A DNA stretch of 64,000 bases. It comes from Ruminococcus flavefaciens MA2007. GTDB lineage: Bacteria > Bacillota > Clostridia > Oscillospirales > Ruminococcaceae. A program made the position numbers and the translations under genes. Where the stretch lies: the NCBI RefSeq assembly GCF_000621845.1, contig NZ_JHXF01000010.1, positions 124,001 through 188,000 on the forward strand. Direction: 5' to 3'. Shown in pieces: positions 35,014 through 43,824 of this stretch; the stretch's first letter is position 1, and every line of letters starts with the position of its first letter. The notes under the pieces were generated by a model. That model made no database searches, was not told the origin of the DNA, and saw only the letters and a program-made list of their open reading frames with translations.

Positions 35014-35514
35014 TTATGGTTCTGTTTCGATTGCTTTACCGTTTTTCAGACTCTCCTGACAGTTGATATACCTCTGATTGGAGCTTCCGCGAAATTTTAT
35101 CTCCCAATCCTTTTGTTCAAGGATGAAAGGTCCGTCGATAAGGAAATCGGTGACTTCAAGGAGCTCACCCCAGTGGTTCTGGCGGCGCTCTTCATAAAGC
35201 TTTTCAAAGGTATAGCCTGTATAGGTTATTATATCAAGTCCGAGCTTTTTGATCTCTTTGCCGAGAACAGAAAGAGCTTCTGCCTGACAAAATGGCTCTC
35301 CGCCGCTGAACGTAACACCGTCAAGGAGCGGATTGCCTTTTATTTTTTCGAGGAGAGCTTCTGTTGTAGTAACAGTTCCTCCCTCGAAATCGTGAGTCTG
35401 AGGATTGTGGCAGCCCTTGCAGTTATGAGGACAGCCTTGTACAAATATAGTAAATCGTATTCCGGGACCGTCAACGATTGAGTCGTTGACGGTTCCCGCA
35501 ATTCTTATTTCCAT
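35014..35514 (-). CDS. nrdG: anaerobic ribonucleotide reductase activase
   Basis: Radical-SAM enzyme that generates the glycyl radical on NrdD. The 166-residue protein has the cluster motif CPHNCKGCHNPQTHDF (CxxxCxxC) at about residues 29-44 and GVTFSGGEPFCQAE as the SAM-binding GGE motif. Complete. It starts nine bases after nrdD in the usual nrdDG order. Confidence 0.96.
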   Translation of the reverse strand: MEIRIAGTVNDSIVDGPGIRFTIFVQGCPHNCKGCHNPQTHDFEGGTVTTTEALLEKIKGNPLLDGVTFSGGEPFCQAEALSVLGKEIKKLGLDIITYTGYTFEKLYEERRQNHWGELLEVTDFLIDGPFILEQKDWEIKFRGSSNQRYINCQESLKNGKAIETEP

Positions 35515-35523
35515 TATATCACC

Positions 35524-37842
35524 TTACACATCATGCTTAACTCGGTCATGCTCTTCAGCACGCTTACCGTTGTTGAAGCGGTCAAGTGTACCAACAAGAT
35601 AGCCTGTGATTCTGCGTATCCTGTCGAATGCGACGTTGTTGGAATGTTCTTTTCTACCGCAGCAAGGACAAGTCTCGCCGATGATACCTGTGTAGCCGCA
35701 GCAAGGATCACGGTCTACAGGGTGATTGATAGCACCGTAGCCTATTCCTGATTCCTTCATGCAGCGAACTATCTTTTCAAACGCGCTGAGGTTCTCAAGA
35801 GGATCACCGTCAAGCTCGATATAGCTGATGTGACCTGCGTTTGTGAGCTCGTGGTAAGGAGCTTCTATCTTGATCTTCTCAAATGCGCTGATAGGATAGT
35901 AAACTGGTACGTGGAATGAGTTTGTGTAGTATTCACGGTCTGTAACGCCCTCGATTACGCCGTACTTCTTGGCGTCCATACGTACAAAACGTCCTGAAAG
36001 TCCCTCGGCAGGAGTTGCCAGAAGTGAGAAGTTGAGACCTGTTCTCTTGGATTCTTCGTCGAGACGCTTTCTCATGGAAGAAACTATCTCAAGACCAAGC
36101 TCGCGGGCTTCTTCGCTTTCACCGTGATGAGCTCCGATAAGAGCCTTTAATGTCTCTGCAAGTCCGATAAAGCCAACTGAGAGAGTACCATGTTTAAGTA
36201 CCTCGCCTACTGTGTCGTCAGGACCGAGCTTGTCGGAGTCTATCCATATACCCTGTCCCATAAGGAACGGATAATTTCTTACTCTCTTCTGTGACTGGAT
36301 ATTGAATCTGTGCATGAGCTGGTCAATGACGAGCTCCATTTTTTCCTCGAGCATTTCAAAGAAAAGACCTACGTTATGGTCTGCCTTGATAGCAAGACGA
36401 GGAAGATTTATAGATGTAAAGCTGAGATTTCCTCTGCCTGTAACTATTTCTCTTGAAGGATCATAGTTGTTTCCGATAACTCTTGTACGACATCCCATGT
36501 AAGCTATCTCTGTATCGGGATTGCCCTCCTTGTAGTACTGGAGGTTGTATGGTGCGTCGATAAAAGAGAAATTTGGGAAAAGGCGCTTTGCAGAAACTCT
36601 GCAAGCCAGCTTGAATAAGTCATAGTTAGGATCGGTAGGGTTATAGTTGATGCCCTCTTTGATCTTGAATATGTGTATCGGGAAGATAGGAGTCTCGCCG
36701 TTGCCGAGACCTGCCTCCTGAGCAAGAAGTACATTCTTGATGACCATTCTTCCTTCAGGAGATGTATCTGTACCGTAGTTTATAGAGCTGAAAGGTGTCT
36801 GAGCACCTGCACGGCTGTTCATAGTATTGAGGTTATGGATAAGTGCCTCCATAGCCTGATAAGTAGCTCTGTCGGTCTCTTTTTCAGCATTTCTTGTAGC
36901 GAAAGCCTGAATTTTCTCCGCAGTTTCCTTATCGGTGTACTTCAGTAGAAGCTCCATTTCCTTTTCTTTGTAGCCGTTATCATTAGCAAGAGTTGGCTTG
37001 AGTCCGAAGTTTTCTGACATTTCTTTCTTTATTTCGTCTACTGCTTCAAACTCGTTCTCTACTCCGCCTATCAGAGAGAGAGCTCTTGCGACATTCTGTG
37101 TATATCTTGACGCATAAGTTTTCTTTACGCCGTCAGCCATTGCATAGTCAAATGTAGGGATACTCTGTCCGCCGTGCTGATCGTTCTGGTTGGACTGGAT
37201 AGCGATACAGGCAAGAGCTGAATAGCTTGCTATATCGTTTGGCTCTCTTAGGAAGCCGTGTCCTGTTGAAAAGCCGTTGGTGAACAGCTTATGCAGGTCG
37301 ATCTGAGTACAGGTGGTAGTCAGAGTATAGAAGTCGAGGTCGTGTATATGGATATCGCCCTCGCGGTGAGCCTTTGCGTGTGCAGGCTCAAGGACATACA
37401 TTTCGTAGTATTCCTTAGCGGATACAGAACCGTACTTTAACATAGTACCCATTGCTGTATCACCATCTATATTAGCGTTCTCACGCTTTATATCACTGTC
37501 TTTTGCAGGACTGAAAGTCAGCTCGTTAAGTACGCACATCAGATTGGTCTTCATCTCACGTGAGCGTGTACGCTCGTAACGATAGAGAATATATGCCTTT
37601 GCTGTTTTTGCGTGACCTTTTTCGATAAGGACTTTCTCGACGAGATCCTGAATCTCTTCAACAGTTGGAGTTTTTCCCGGATTCTGTTCCTCATACAATC
37701 TGCACACCTCGACTGCAACGTCCATAGCAACGTTGAAATCTGTACCCCCACGCGCCTGTGCAGCCTTAAAGATAGCGTTTGCGATCTTCTCTATATTAAA
37801 AGGAACTTTTCTTCCGTCTCTTTTAATAATGTGGATTATCAT
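35524..37842 (-). CDS. nrdD: anaerobic (class III) ribonucleoside-triphosphate reductase
   Basis: Oxygen-sensitive glycyl-radical enzyme reducing NTPs to dNTPs. The 772-residue protein begins with an ATP-cone allosteric domain (IIHIIKRDGRKVPFNIEKIA). The catalytic barrel includes GRGNLSFTSINLPRLA and the C-terminal zinc site CCGYTGIIGETCPCCGRKE. The glycyl radical motif RRITGYL is 25 residues from the end. Full length. Expression is probably repressed by NrdR, with a box just downstream of the promoter. Confidence 0.97.
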   Translation of the reverse strand: MIIHIIKRDGRKVPFNIEKIANAIFKAAQARGGTDFNVAMDVAVEVCRLYEEQNPGKTPTVEEIQDLVEKVLIEKGHAKTAKAYILYRYERTRSREMKTNLMCVLNELTFSPAKDSDIKRENANIDGDTAMGTMLKYGSVSAKEYYEMYVLEPAHAKAHREGDIHIHDLDFYTLTTTCTQIDLHKLFTNGFSTGHGFLREPNDIASYSALACIAIQSNQNDQHGGQSIPTFDYAMADGVKKTYASRYTQNVARALSLIGGVENEFEAVDEIKKEMSENFGLKPTLANDNGYKEKEMELLLKYTDKETAEKIQAFATRNAEKETDRATYQAMEALIHNLNTMNSRAGAQTPFSSINYGTDTSPEGRMVIKNVLLAQEAGLGNGETPIFPIHIFKIKEGINYNPTDPNYDLFKLACRVSAKRLFPNFSFIDAPYNLQYYKEGNPDTEIAYMGCRTRVIGNNYDPSREIVTGRGNLSFTSINLPRLAIKADHNVGLFFEMLEEKMELVIDQLMHRFNIQSQKRVRNYPFLMGQGIWIDSDKLGPDDTVGEVLKHGTLSVGFIGLAETLKALIGAHHGESEEARELGLEIVSSMRKRLDEESKRTGLNFSLLATPAEGLSGRFVRMDAKKYGVIEGVTDREYYTNSFHVPVYYPISAFEKIKIEAPYHELTNAGHISYIELDGDPLENLSAFEKIVRCMKESGIGYGAINHPVDRDPCCGYTGIIGETCPCCGRKEHSNNVAFDRIRRITGYLVGTLDRFNNGKRAEEHDRVKHDV

Positions 37843-37861
37843 TTCTTTATCATACCTCCAA

Positions 37862-37877
37862 ACACAATATATAGTGT
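37862..37877 (-). promoter_or_regulatory. NrdR box, promoter-proximal
   Basis: ACACAATATATAGTGT matches the NrdR box pattern (acaCwAtATaTwGtgt). It lies about 20 bases downstream of the predicted nrdD transcription start, a position that would block elongation or initiation. Confidence 0.8.
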
Positions 37878-37900
37878 CTCTCTTTCAATCGTTCTTTATA

Positions 37901-37929
37901 AGTATAGAACATAATTCATAGATTGTCAA
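37901..37929 (-). promoter_or_regulatory. nrdDG promoter
   Basis: TTGACA and TATACT, 17 bases apart on minus, just upstream of the proximal NrdR box. Confidence 0.8.
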
Positions 37930-38053
37930 TGTAAGCTTTAGACAACTAACCAGAAGAAATGGTGCTTGTTTTTGGAGGAAATGTGCATAAATCATTTATA
38001 AAATGGACTTTTAGCGATATTTCGAGCTTTGAAAAGGTCTACAGATAGTAAAT

Positions 38054-38083
38054 CGGTCAAACACTATATATAGTGTTTGACCG
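38054..38083 (-). promoter_or_regulatory. distal NrdR box in a 30-bp palindrome
   Basis: A perfect 30-base palindrome whose core ACACTATATATAGTGT at 38061-38076 is a consensus NrdR box. Its centre is about 199 bases from that of the proximal box, far more than the usual three-turn spacing. It lies between nrdD and the end of the SGNH-like gene and has no T run, so it is not a normal terminator. Between it and the promoter (37930-38053) I see nothing else. Confidence 0.75.
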
Positions 38084-38088
38084 AAAAA

Positions 38089-38940
38089 TTATACAGTATG
38101 ACAAAGCACGTAATCAGCAATGGTTTTATATGCTTTTTCAGTAAGAGCTCCTGACTCTGAGTCAATAAATTCTTTTGAAATATTTCCGTCTACTCCCTTG
38201 AGAGCTGTGTTGGTATCTATGCAGTAAACGTTATTTGTATTAGCAATTGTTAAAAGCTTTGTATTGAATTCGTTTATGACGCCGTTGTCGATAGCACTTC
38301 CCTCTCCTGACGGCGGCAGCTGCATGATATAGATATCTGCGCCGGTGAGATATCCTCTTACATTTTTTACAAACTCGGTATAGTTTGAGATCATATCGTC
38401 TACAGAAGAGGTACCGATGTCATCTCCAAGCATGATATAAACCTTTTCAGGCTTTTTGGTCTGCAATATTTCGTAGGCTGTCTTTGTTCCGTATGAGGAA
38501 TCCATTGTATATGTGTTGCAGTTTGCAGCACCAAGTTCACCGCTGCCGATTATATCGGTAAGTCCTGTATACTTTCCCATATCTATGAGAGTATTATCGG
38601 TCACAAGGCAGCATGAACCGAGATACGAAGCGTCCTTTGGCTGAGACTGGCCGATAGGATTTGTCACAGATGAACCGCTCTGCTGAACGATCTGTTCAGT
38701 GTCAGATGAATTGCCTAAGCTTTCGTTGTTCTGTTCGGCAGACGTTTTATCTTCGACAACTACTTTTTCAAATTCATCGCTGAAAAAGTTTTCGTTAAAG
38801 TTTGCGGCTACCATATAAAGAATGAAGCATGTTGCAAATGAGAGCATAAAAATAACGATTAGTCCCCAGAAGCTGAATCTTATCTTTGGTCTGCCACGCT
38901 TTTTATCTGAAATACGTGTAATACTTTTCTTTTTAGCCAT
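38089..38940 (-). CDS. membrane-anchored SGNH/GDSL-like protein
   Basis: A 283-residue protein with a basic N-terminus (KKRGRPKIRF), one membrane helix (about residues 27-50) and an extracellular part. After a Ser/Gln/Asn-rich linker the domain shows LGSCCLVTDN, VYIMLGDDIGTSSVDDMISNY and VYCIDTNTAL, like the blocks of SGNH hydrolases that edit surface polysaccharide. The catalytic serine of the first block is not clearly in place, so activity is doubtful. ATG 38940 follows CAGGAG; a longer reading to 39048 crosses the promoter and is rejected. Confidence 0.65.
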   Translation of the reverse strand: MAKKKSITRISDKKRGRPKIRFSFWGLIVIFMLSFATCFILYMVAANFNENFFSDEFEKVVVEDKTSAEQNNESLGNSSDTEQIVQQSGSSVTNPIGQSQPKDASYLGSCCLVTDNTLIDMGKYTGLTDIIGSGELGAANCNTYTMDSSYGTKTAYEILQTKKPEKVYIMLGDDIGTSSVDDMISNYTEFVKNVRGYLTGADIYIMQLPPSGEGSAIDNGVINEFNTKLLTIANTNNVYCIDTNTALKGVDGNISKEFIDSESGALTEKAYKTIADYVLCHTV

Positions 38941-39019
38941 ATTAACTCCTGATATAATAAAGCGCTCCCCTGTAATCAGGATAATGCGCCGTAATTTTGC
39001 CGTTGCGGCAGTTATTAAT

Positions 39020-39048
39020 ATTATACCTCTTTTTCTTGCTGTTTGCAA
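39020..39048 (-). promoter_or_regulatory. promoter of the SGNH-like gene
   Basis: TTGCAA and TATAAT with a 17-base spacer on minus; about 75 bases of leader with a GCCG/CGGC hairpin. Confidence 0.7.
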
Positions 39049-39086
39049 GACTTTTAAGAAGTTTTATTTTATTTTTGCGTATCGGC

Positions 39087-39115
39087 TTGAATTCTGTTTC
39101 AAAATAGACTATAAT
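39087..39115 (+). promoter_or_regulatory. promoter of the zinc-ribbon gene and pyrE
   Basis: TTGAAT and TATAAT with a 17-base spacer, about 30 bases before the TTG start at 39148. Confidence 0.75.
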
Positions 39116-39147
39116 AGTACTATAATGTTTTAAGGAGGGATGATCTG

Positions 39148-39498
39148 TTGTTCCATTGCGGCAAACCGATGATGAAAGGCTATTTTAAAATTGAAAAGCG
39201 CGGTATTCCTACAAAGGGCTCTTCACTTGAATATCCTGTCTCAACGTTTTATGACGGAGACAATAAAATATGCGAAGTTCCCGTGGATAAAACGCTTGGA
39301 TATTACTGTACGGAATGCGGTATGCTTATCGGAGTTTTTCCTGTGACTCACCCAACAGGCTTTGCAGGAAAATACAATCAGGATATCGACGATAAAATTG
39401 ATATTCTGCCGAAAAAGGTCTGCATCGAGTGCGGCGCAGAGATCGACGTTGATTATCCCCGCTGTCCATTTTGCGGTCATATCTATGAAGCAATATAA
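39148..39498 (+). CDS. zinc-ribbon protein
   Basis: A 116-residue protein with paired cysteines: FHCGKPM at the start, YYCTECGMLIG near residue 54, CIECGAE near 91 and RCPFCGH near 107. These fit two zinc ribbons around a small beta domain, like the PF20097/DUF6487 type. The likely start is TTG 39148, nine bases after AAGGAGG; the only nearby ATG (39140) is out of frame and soon stops. No function can be named. It precedes pyrE by 38 bases and probably shares its transcript. Confidence 0.7.
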   Translation: MFHCGKPMMKGYFKIEKRGIPTKGSSLEYPVSTFYDGDNKICEVPVDKTLGYYCTECGMLIGVFPVTHPTGFAGKYNQDIDDKIDILPKKVCIECGAEIDVDYPRCPFCGHIYEAI

Positions 39499-39536
39499 CA
39501 GCATAAAACGATAATACTATATTGGAGGTACATAAA

Positions 39537-40190
39537 ATGACTTACAAGGAAAGCTTTATAAAGTTTATGGTGGACTGCGGAGTTCTTACATTCGGCGAGT
39601 TTACTCTTAAAAGCGGAAGAAAGGCTCCATACTTCATCAACTGCGGAAACTATAAAACAGGTGCTCAGCTTGCTAAACTTGGTGAATATTATGCGGAGTG
39701 CATAAATGCTAATCAGATACCAGTTGATACCCTCTTCGGACCTGCATACAAGGGAATCCCGCTTGCTGTATCAGCTGTTGTTGCCCTCAGCAATAAGTTT
39801 GGCATTGATGTTTCCTACTGTTTTGACAGAAAAGAAGCTAAAGACCACGGTGAGGGCGGAATGTTTGTCGGCAAGACTCTTACAGATAATGAAAGAGTAG
39901 TTATTATCGATGATGTTATGACTTCTGGAAAGGCTCTGCGCGAGTCTATGCCAAAGCTTATGACTGCTGCTGATGTAAACGTAACAGGTATGGTAATAAC
40001 TGTTGACCGTATGGAAAAGGGCACAGGCGAGCTTTCTGCTGTACAGGAAGTTAAGCGTGACTTTGGTGTTATCGTATATCCTATCGTTACAATGGAGGAT
40101 ATTATTGAAGCAATAAAGAACGATATTGTTCCAGGTAAGGAATATCTTGACAAGATGCTTGAATACAGAGAAAAGTACGGTGTAAAATAA
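39537..40190 (+). CDS. pyrE: orotate phosphoribosyltransferase
   Basis: Joins orotate and PRPP to give OMP in pyrimidine synthesis. The 217-residue protein has the N-terminal FGEFTLKSGRKAPYFINCG and the PRPP-binding motif RVVIIDDVMTSGKALRES near residues 120-137. Start 39537 follows GGAGGTACATAAA, nearly the same ribosome site as pyrB. Complete; followed by a strong terminator. Confidence 0.96.
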   Translation: MTYKESFIKFMVDCGVLTFGEFTLKSGRKAPYFINCGNYKTGAQLAKLGEYYAECINANQIPVDTLFGPAYKGIPLAVSAVVALSNKFGIDVSYCFDRKEAKDHGEGGMFVGKTLTDNERVVIIDDVMTSGKALRESMPKLMTAADVNVTGMVITVDRMEKGTGELSAVQEVKRDFGVIVYPIVTMEDIIEAIKNDIVPGKEYLDKMLEYREKYGVK

Positions 40191-40196
40191 AAGGTT

Positions 40197-40222
40197 AAGC
40201 GCTTCCGCAAAGGAAGCGCTTT
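40197..40222. terminator. pyrE terminator (bidirectional)
   Basis: AAGCGCTTCC/GGAAGCGCTT with loop GCAAA, then TTTCTT; it also ends the minus-strand exchanger gene. Confidence 0.85.
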
Positions 40223-40226
40223 TTCT

Positions 40227-41438
40227 TTACTTGAATAAGATTATCAGGAACTGGGATACCAGAACAATTGAGATAAGTGCGACAGGATATGTTGCTGCAT
40301 AGGCAGAAGCAACGTTCTCTGTACCTGCTGTACTGATAAGAGTTCCGAGGGCGGGTGTTGATGTCATACCGCCTGTAATAGAGCCAAGATTGTTGAGAAG
40401 ACTGAGCTTCAGAACATATTTAGCAAAGAGATAACCGATTATCATGGGAAGTATAGTCATTATCATGCCGTATACGAAGTATACTGCGTCAAAATACTGA
40501 ACGAACTTAGCTCCGCCCGATACTCCTGCACCGATAAGGAAGAACATGAGTCCGAGCTCGCGGAATACCTTGAGAGTTGAATCCTTTGGCGTTATGGAGT
40601 ACTTTCCGATTCGTCCGAAGTGTCCGAATATAAGGGATACAAGCAGACAGCCGCCAGTTGTTGACAGTGAGAAGTTGCCGAACTTGAATGAACCGATGAT
40701 TATTCCAAAAAAGGCAGCCATTGAAAACGGCATGATACCAAAGCTGTCCATTTCGATGAGCTTGAACATCTTCTTCTCTTTAGTATCCTTCTTAGCTGTC
40801 GGAGCAAGCTGCTCTCTTTCCTTAGCCATATCTGCCTTTGTGAGCTTAGGGATTATCTGAACGAATAAAACAACGCCGATAACTCCGAAAATATAAGCAA
40901 TAGCATAGCCTACTGAAACGATACTCTGTAAGTGGTCACTGCCGACTGCGTCCTTTGCAGCAGAGAAACCGGGGGTGCTTGTAAGTGCACCTGAAAGGAT
41001 ACCTGTCAGCATAGCAGTGAATTCCTCACTGTTAAGGTCAGTAAAGTTTCTGCCTACCATAATGCAGCCTGCACAGGCAAGTCCACCGCTTAAAATAATA
41101 ATTATTGCGAGAATAACATAGGATTTGAAGTTTTTCTTGAAGTTTCCGAAGAAATTAGGTCCTGCAATGAAACCAACTGCTGTAACAAAGAGTATAAGTC
41201 CGAGGTTGTCAACTATTTTCAGCGCATTTCCCACAAAGTCGGTATTTATTTCGGCTGAAAGCTCTTTATAGAAAACGCAGCCGTAAATAAGAGCGACAAT
41301 GAATACGCCCGCTGTACCGAGAGAAATGCCTTTTATTGTTATTCTGCCGAGTATATAGCCGAGAGCAGCTATGGCGATAACTGATATCATAAGAAAGGAA
41401 ACGCCGTGAATCGACAGAATTCCGTTAAAACAATCCAT
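40227..41438 (-). CDS. AspT-like (AAE family) carboxylate exchanger
   Basis: A 403-residue integral membrane protein with about ten to eleven helices in two halves, each with the AspT-type hairpin motif: GALTSTPGFSAAKDA (near 147) and GGMTSTPALGTLIS (near 362). The central TrkA-C/RCK domains of AspT are missing, giving a short version. AspT exchanges aspartate and alanine; relatives move succinate and other dicarboxylates. The place behind frdA suggests succinate or fumarate export, which is inference. A hairpin separates it from frdA, so it may be partly independent. Confidence 0.75.
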   Translation of the reverse strand: MDCFNGILSIHGVSFLMISVIAIAALGYILGRITIKGISLGTAGVFIVALIYGCVFYKELSAEINTDFVGNALKIVDNLGLILFVTAVGFIAGPNFFGNFKKNFKSYVILAIIIILSGGLACAGCIMVGRNFTDLNSEEFTAMLTGILSGALTSTPGFSAAKDAVGSDHLQSIVSVGYAIAYIFGVIGVVLFVQIIPKLTKADMAKEREQLAPTAKKDTKEKKMFKLIEMDSFGIMPFSMAAFFGIIIGSFKFGNFSLSTTGGCLLVSLIFGHFGRIGKYSITPKDSTLKVFRELGLMFFLIGAGVSGGAKFVQYFDAVYFVYGMIMTILPMIIGYLFAKYVLKLSLLNNLGSITGGMTSTPALGTLISTAGTENVASAYAATYPVALISIVLVSQFLIILFK

Positions 41439-41478
41439 TATTTATCACTTGACTTTCTTTTATAGTATACATACTTAC

Positions 41479-41500
41479 GGGACGTCTTTTACGACGTCCC
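41479..41500. terminator. hairpin after frdA
   Basis: Eight-base GGGACGTC/GACGTCCC stem with loop TTTTAC. The T run after it on minus is weak, so it may attenuate rather than end transcription into the exchanger gene. Confidence 0.55.
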
Positions 41501-41509
41501 ATAGTTTTA

Positions 41510-43111
41510 TTATTTCTTTCTTGCGTAACGAGGGAGAAGCATTGGTGAAGCTGTATTGCTTGCAGCGCCTGCTGCTTCGAGCTCCTTATTGAACTTCTCA
41601 ATATGAGCAAGGGTAAGCTTTGCAGGAGAAGCTGTCTCCTTAGCCTTTGCGGCTGCGTAGATACCTGCATTTCTGCCGAATACGATAACATCAAGAAGCG
41701 AATTGCCCATGAGTCTGTTTCTGCCGTGGATACCGCCTGCTACCTCGCCTGCTGCATAGAGGTTCTCAACTCCTGTAGCACAGTCATCGGATATCTCCAG
41801 ACCGCCGTTCTGATAGTGGAGAGTCGGATAAACGAGGATAGGCTCCTTGCGGATATCAATTCCGTACTTGCCGAACATTCTCATCATTGCAGGAATGCGC
41901 TTTTCAATAGTGCCCTCGCCGTTCTTGTACTCTATCATAGGTGTGTCGAGCCATACAGCCTTGCCGAGAGAAGTCTCGATACCCTTGTTGCGCTCTGTAC
42001 ACTCACGGATAATTGAAGCCGCTGTAACGTCACGAGTCTCAAGTGGGTGCATGAATACATCGCCGTCGATATTTACAAGCTTTGCACCGAGAGAACGAAC
42101 CTTCTCTGTAACCAGTGCACCGAATATCTGCTCGGGATAGCCTGTACCTGTTGGATGATACTGTAATGTATCAGCATAAAGGAGCTTTGCGCCTACACGG
42201 TAGCCGAGGATAAGTCCGTCAGCTGTAGCACCGTAATGGTTTGAAGTCGGGAAGCCCTGATAGTGAAGTCTGCCTGCGCCGCCTGTAGCGATAATTACAG
42301 TCTTTGCCTTGGCAACGAGGAGCTCCTTGGTCTCCATATTCATGAGAACAGCGCCTGCAGCTCTGCCGTTTTCATCAAGTATTATCTCAATAGCAGCTGT
42401 AAAGTCGATAACCGGGATACCGCGATTGATGACCTCATCGCGGAGAGTACGCATTATCTCAGCGCCTGAGTAGTCCTTTGCAGCGTGCATTCTCTTACGT
42501 GATGTACCGCCGCCGTGAGTTGTTACCATAGTGCCGTCGGGCTCTTTGTCGAACTCAACGCCAAGCTTATTGAGCCACTGGATAGCTTCTGGAGCCTTTG
42601 TAACCAGCTTCTTTACAAGCTCGGGCTTTGCTGCGAAATGTCCGCCGCCGAAAGCGTCGAGGAAGTGTATAGCAGGAGAATCATTAGGCTTATCAGCAGC
42701 CTGAATACCGCCCTCAGCCATCATTGTATTAGCGTCGCCGATACGAAGCTTTGTAACTATCATAGCCTTAACGCCTGCTTCATCAGCTTCGATAGCAGCA
42801 GAAGCACCTGCGCCGCCGCCGCCGATGATAAGAACGTCAGTTTCATAATCAGGAGCAGTAAGGTCTACGTCAGAAGCGCTGATACGGCTCTTGCCCTGTA
42901 AAAGCTCAGCAAGCTGTGTAGGAACTTTGTCGCCCTTGTTTACACCGGCGGAGAGAACTGTGAACTCCTCCTGCTTGTAATCGGGGTGGAAATGAGCGAG
43001 AAGCTCGTCCTTTTCCTCGGCTGTCATACGTCTGGGTTCAAGAGCAGCATTTTCGGCTCTCTTAGCTGCAACTACCTTTGCAAGCTCGTTAAGTTTATCT
43101 ATCTTGTACAT
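41510..43111 (-). CDS. frdA: soluble fumarate reductase flavoprotein subunit
   Basis: FAD subunit of the succinate dehydrogenase/fumarate reductase family (533 residues). FAD motif VLIIGGGGAGASAAIEA lies at about 92-108. Substrate residues of FrdA are conserved: His in QYHPTGTG, Arg in TEKVRSLG, His in PTLHYQNGGLE and Arg in GRNRLMGNSLLD. The histidine that binds FAD covalently in membrane FrdA/SdhA is replaced (DANTMMAEGG), as in thiol:fumarate reductase and aspartate oxidase, so FAD is non-covalent. There is an extra 90-residue N-terminus. It lies 14 bases after frdB with no anchor gene, so the enzyme is cytosolic. Confidence 0.9.
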   Translation of the reverse strand: MYKIDKLNELAKVVAAKRAENAALEPRRMTAEEKDELLAHFHPDYKQEEFTVLSAGVNKGDKVPTQLAELLQGKSRISASDVDLTAPDYETDVLIIGGGGAGASAAIEADEAGVKAMIVTKLRIGDANTMMAEGGIQAADKPNDSPAIHFLDAFGGGHFAAKPELVKKLVTKAPEAIQWLNKLGVEFDKEPDGTMVTTHGGGTSRKRMHAAKDYSGAEIMRTLRDEVINRGIPVIDFTAAIEIILDENGRAAGAVLMNMETKELLVAKAKTVIIATGGAGRLHYQGFPTSNHYGATADGLILGYRVGAKLLYADTLQYHPTGTGYPEQIFGALVTEKVRSLGAKLVNIDGDVFMHPLETRDVTAASIIRECTERNKGIETSLGKAVWLDTPMIEYKNGEGTIEKRIPAMMRMFGKYGIDIRKEPILVYPTLHYQNGGLEISDDCATGVENLYAAGEVAGGIHGRNRLMGNSLLDVIVFGRNAGIYAAAKAKETASPAKLTLAHIEKFNKELEAAGAASNTASPMLLPRYARKK

Positions 43112-43125
43112 ACTCTCTCCCCTCC

Positions 43126-43809
43126 TTACTTCTCGATCTCGCGGTGGTTGTACATATCTTTTATTTCTTCGATATTGTCAACTGCCTTAGTCATGAGTTC
43201 TTCGATCTCCTTATCGAAGATACCCTCGTTTACTTCCTTTACTCTGTCGGAGAGATGTCCGCACTCAGGCTCTATATACTTGCCGTTGAGACGTCTTGCA
43301 AGCATAGCTACCTGTGGGTGGGAAATACCTGCTGGACATCGTGACGAACATACTCCGCACATTACACAGTCAAAGCTCTCCTCTGCACACTTGTCGTACT
43401 CGCCTCTCTGAGCATATGCGATATACTGCATAACGTTGAGTTCCTGGGTACAAGCTTTTGTACAGGCATTACAGCCGATACAGCTGTATATCTCGGGATA
43501 AAGCTGCATCATTATCTGCTGAGTGGGCTTTATCTCCTCGATGTTGTAAATCCTCTTTTCAAGCGGGAAGAAAGGCAGAGTTGCTACGTACATTCCCTCC
43601 TGAATCTCTGTCTGACAGGCAAGACAGCCGTGAAGCTCTATCTCGCCCTTTATTCTGTATATGGTAGCACAGGCTCCGCAGAAGCCGTTGCGGCAGCCGC
43701 AGCCTCTTACAAGGTCGTAGCCTGCATATTCCATAGCTGTCATTATTGTAAGACCTGCGGGCACTTCGTACTTCTTGCCGAACAGGTAAACATTCAACAT
43801 ATTATCCAT
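43126..43809 (-). CDS. frdB: fumarate reductase iron-sulfur subunit
   Basis: A 227-residue electron-transfer subunit. The [2Fe-2S] motif RGCGCRNGFCGACATIY with GCLAC is at residues 35-65; two ferredoxin motifs follow, CIGCNACTKACTQ and CVMCGVCSSRCPAG. Two four-cysteine cubane motifs differ from the [4Fe-4S]/[3Fe-4S] pair of quinone-linked SdhB/FrdB. It resembles the N-terminal part of TfrB (thiol:fumarate reductase) but lacks TfrB's C-terminal CCG domain, whose role may be taken by the separate HdrB in this operon. Confidence 0.88.
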   Translation of the reverse strand: MDNMLNVYLFGKKYEVPAGLTIMTAMEYAGYDLVRGCGCRNGFCGACATIYRIKGEIELHGCLACQTEIQEGMYVATLPFFPLEKRIYNIEEIKPTQQIMMQLYPEIYSCIGCNACTKACTQELNVMQYIAYAQRGEYDKCAEESFDCVMCGVCSSRCPAGISHPQVAMLARRLNGKYIEPECGHLSDRVKEVNEGIFDKEIEELMTKAVDNIEEIKDMYNHREIEK

Positions 43810-43824
43810 GCGAGTATCTCCTTA

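Noticed and set aside
38054-38083. 30-base palindrome read as a terminator for the SGNH-like gene
   Set aside because: No T run follows on minus, and the core is a consensus NrdR box, so an operator is the better reading.
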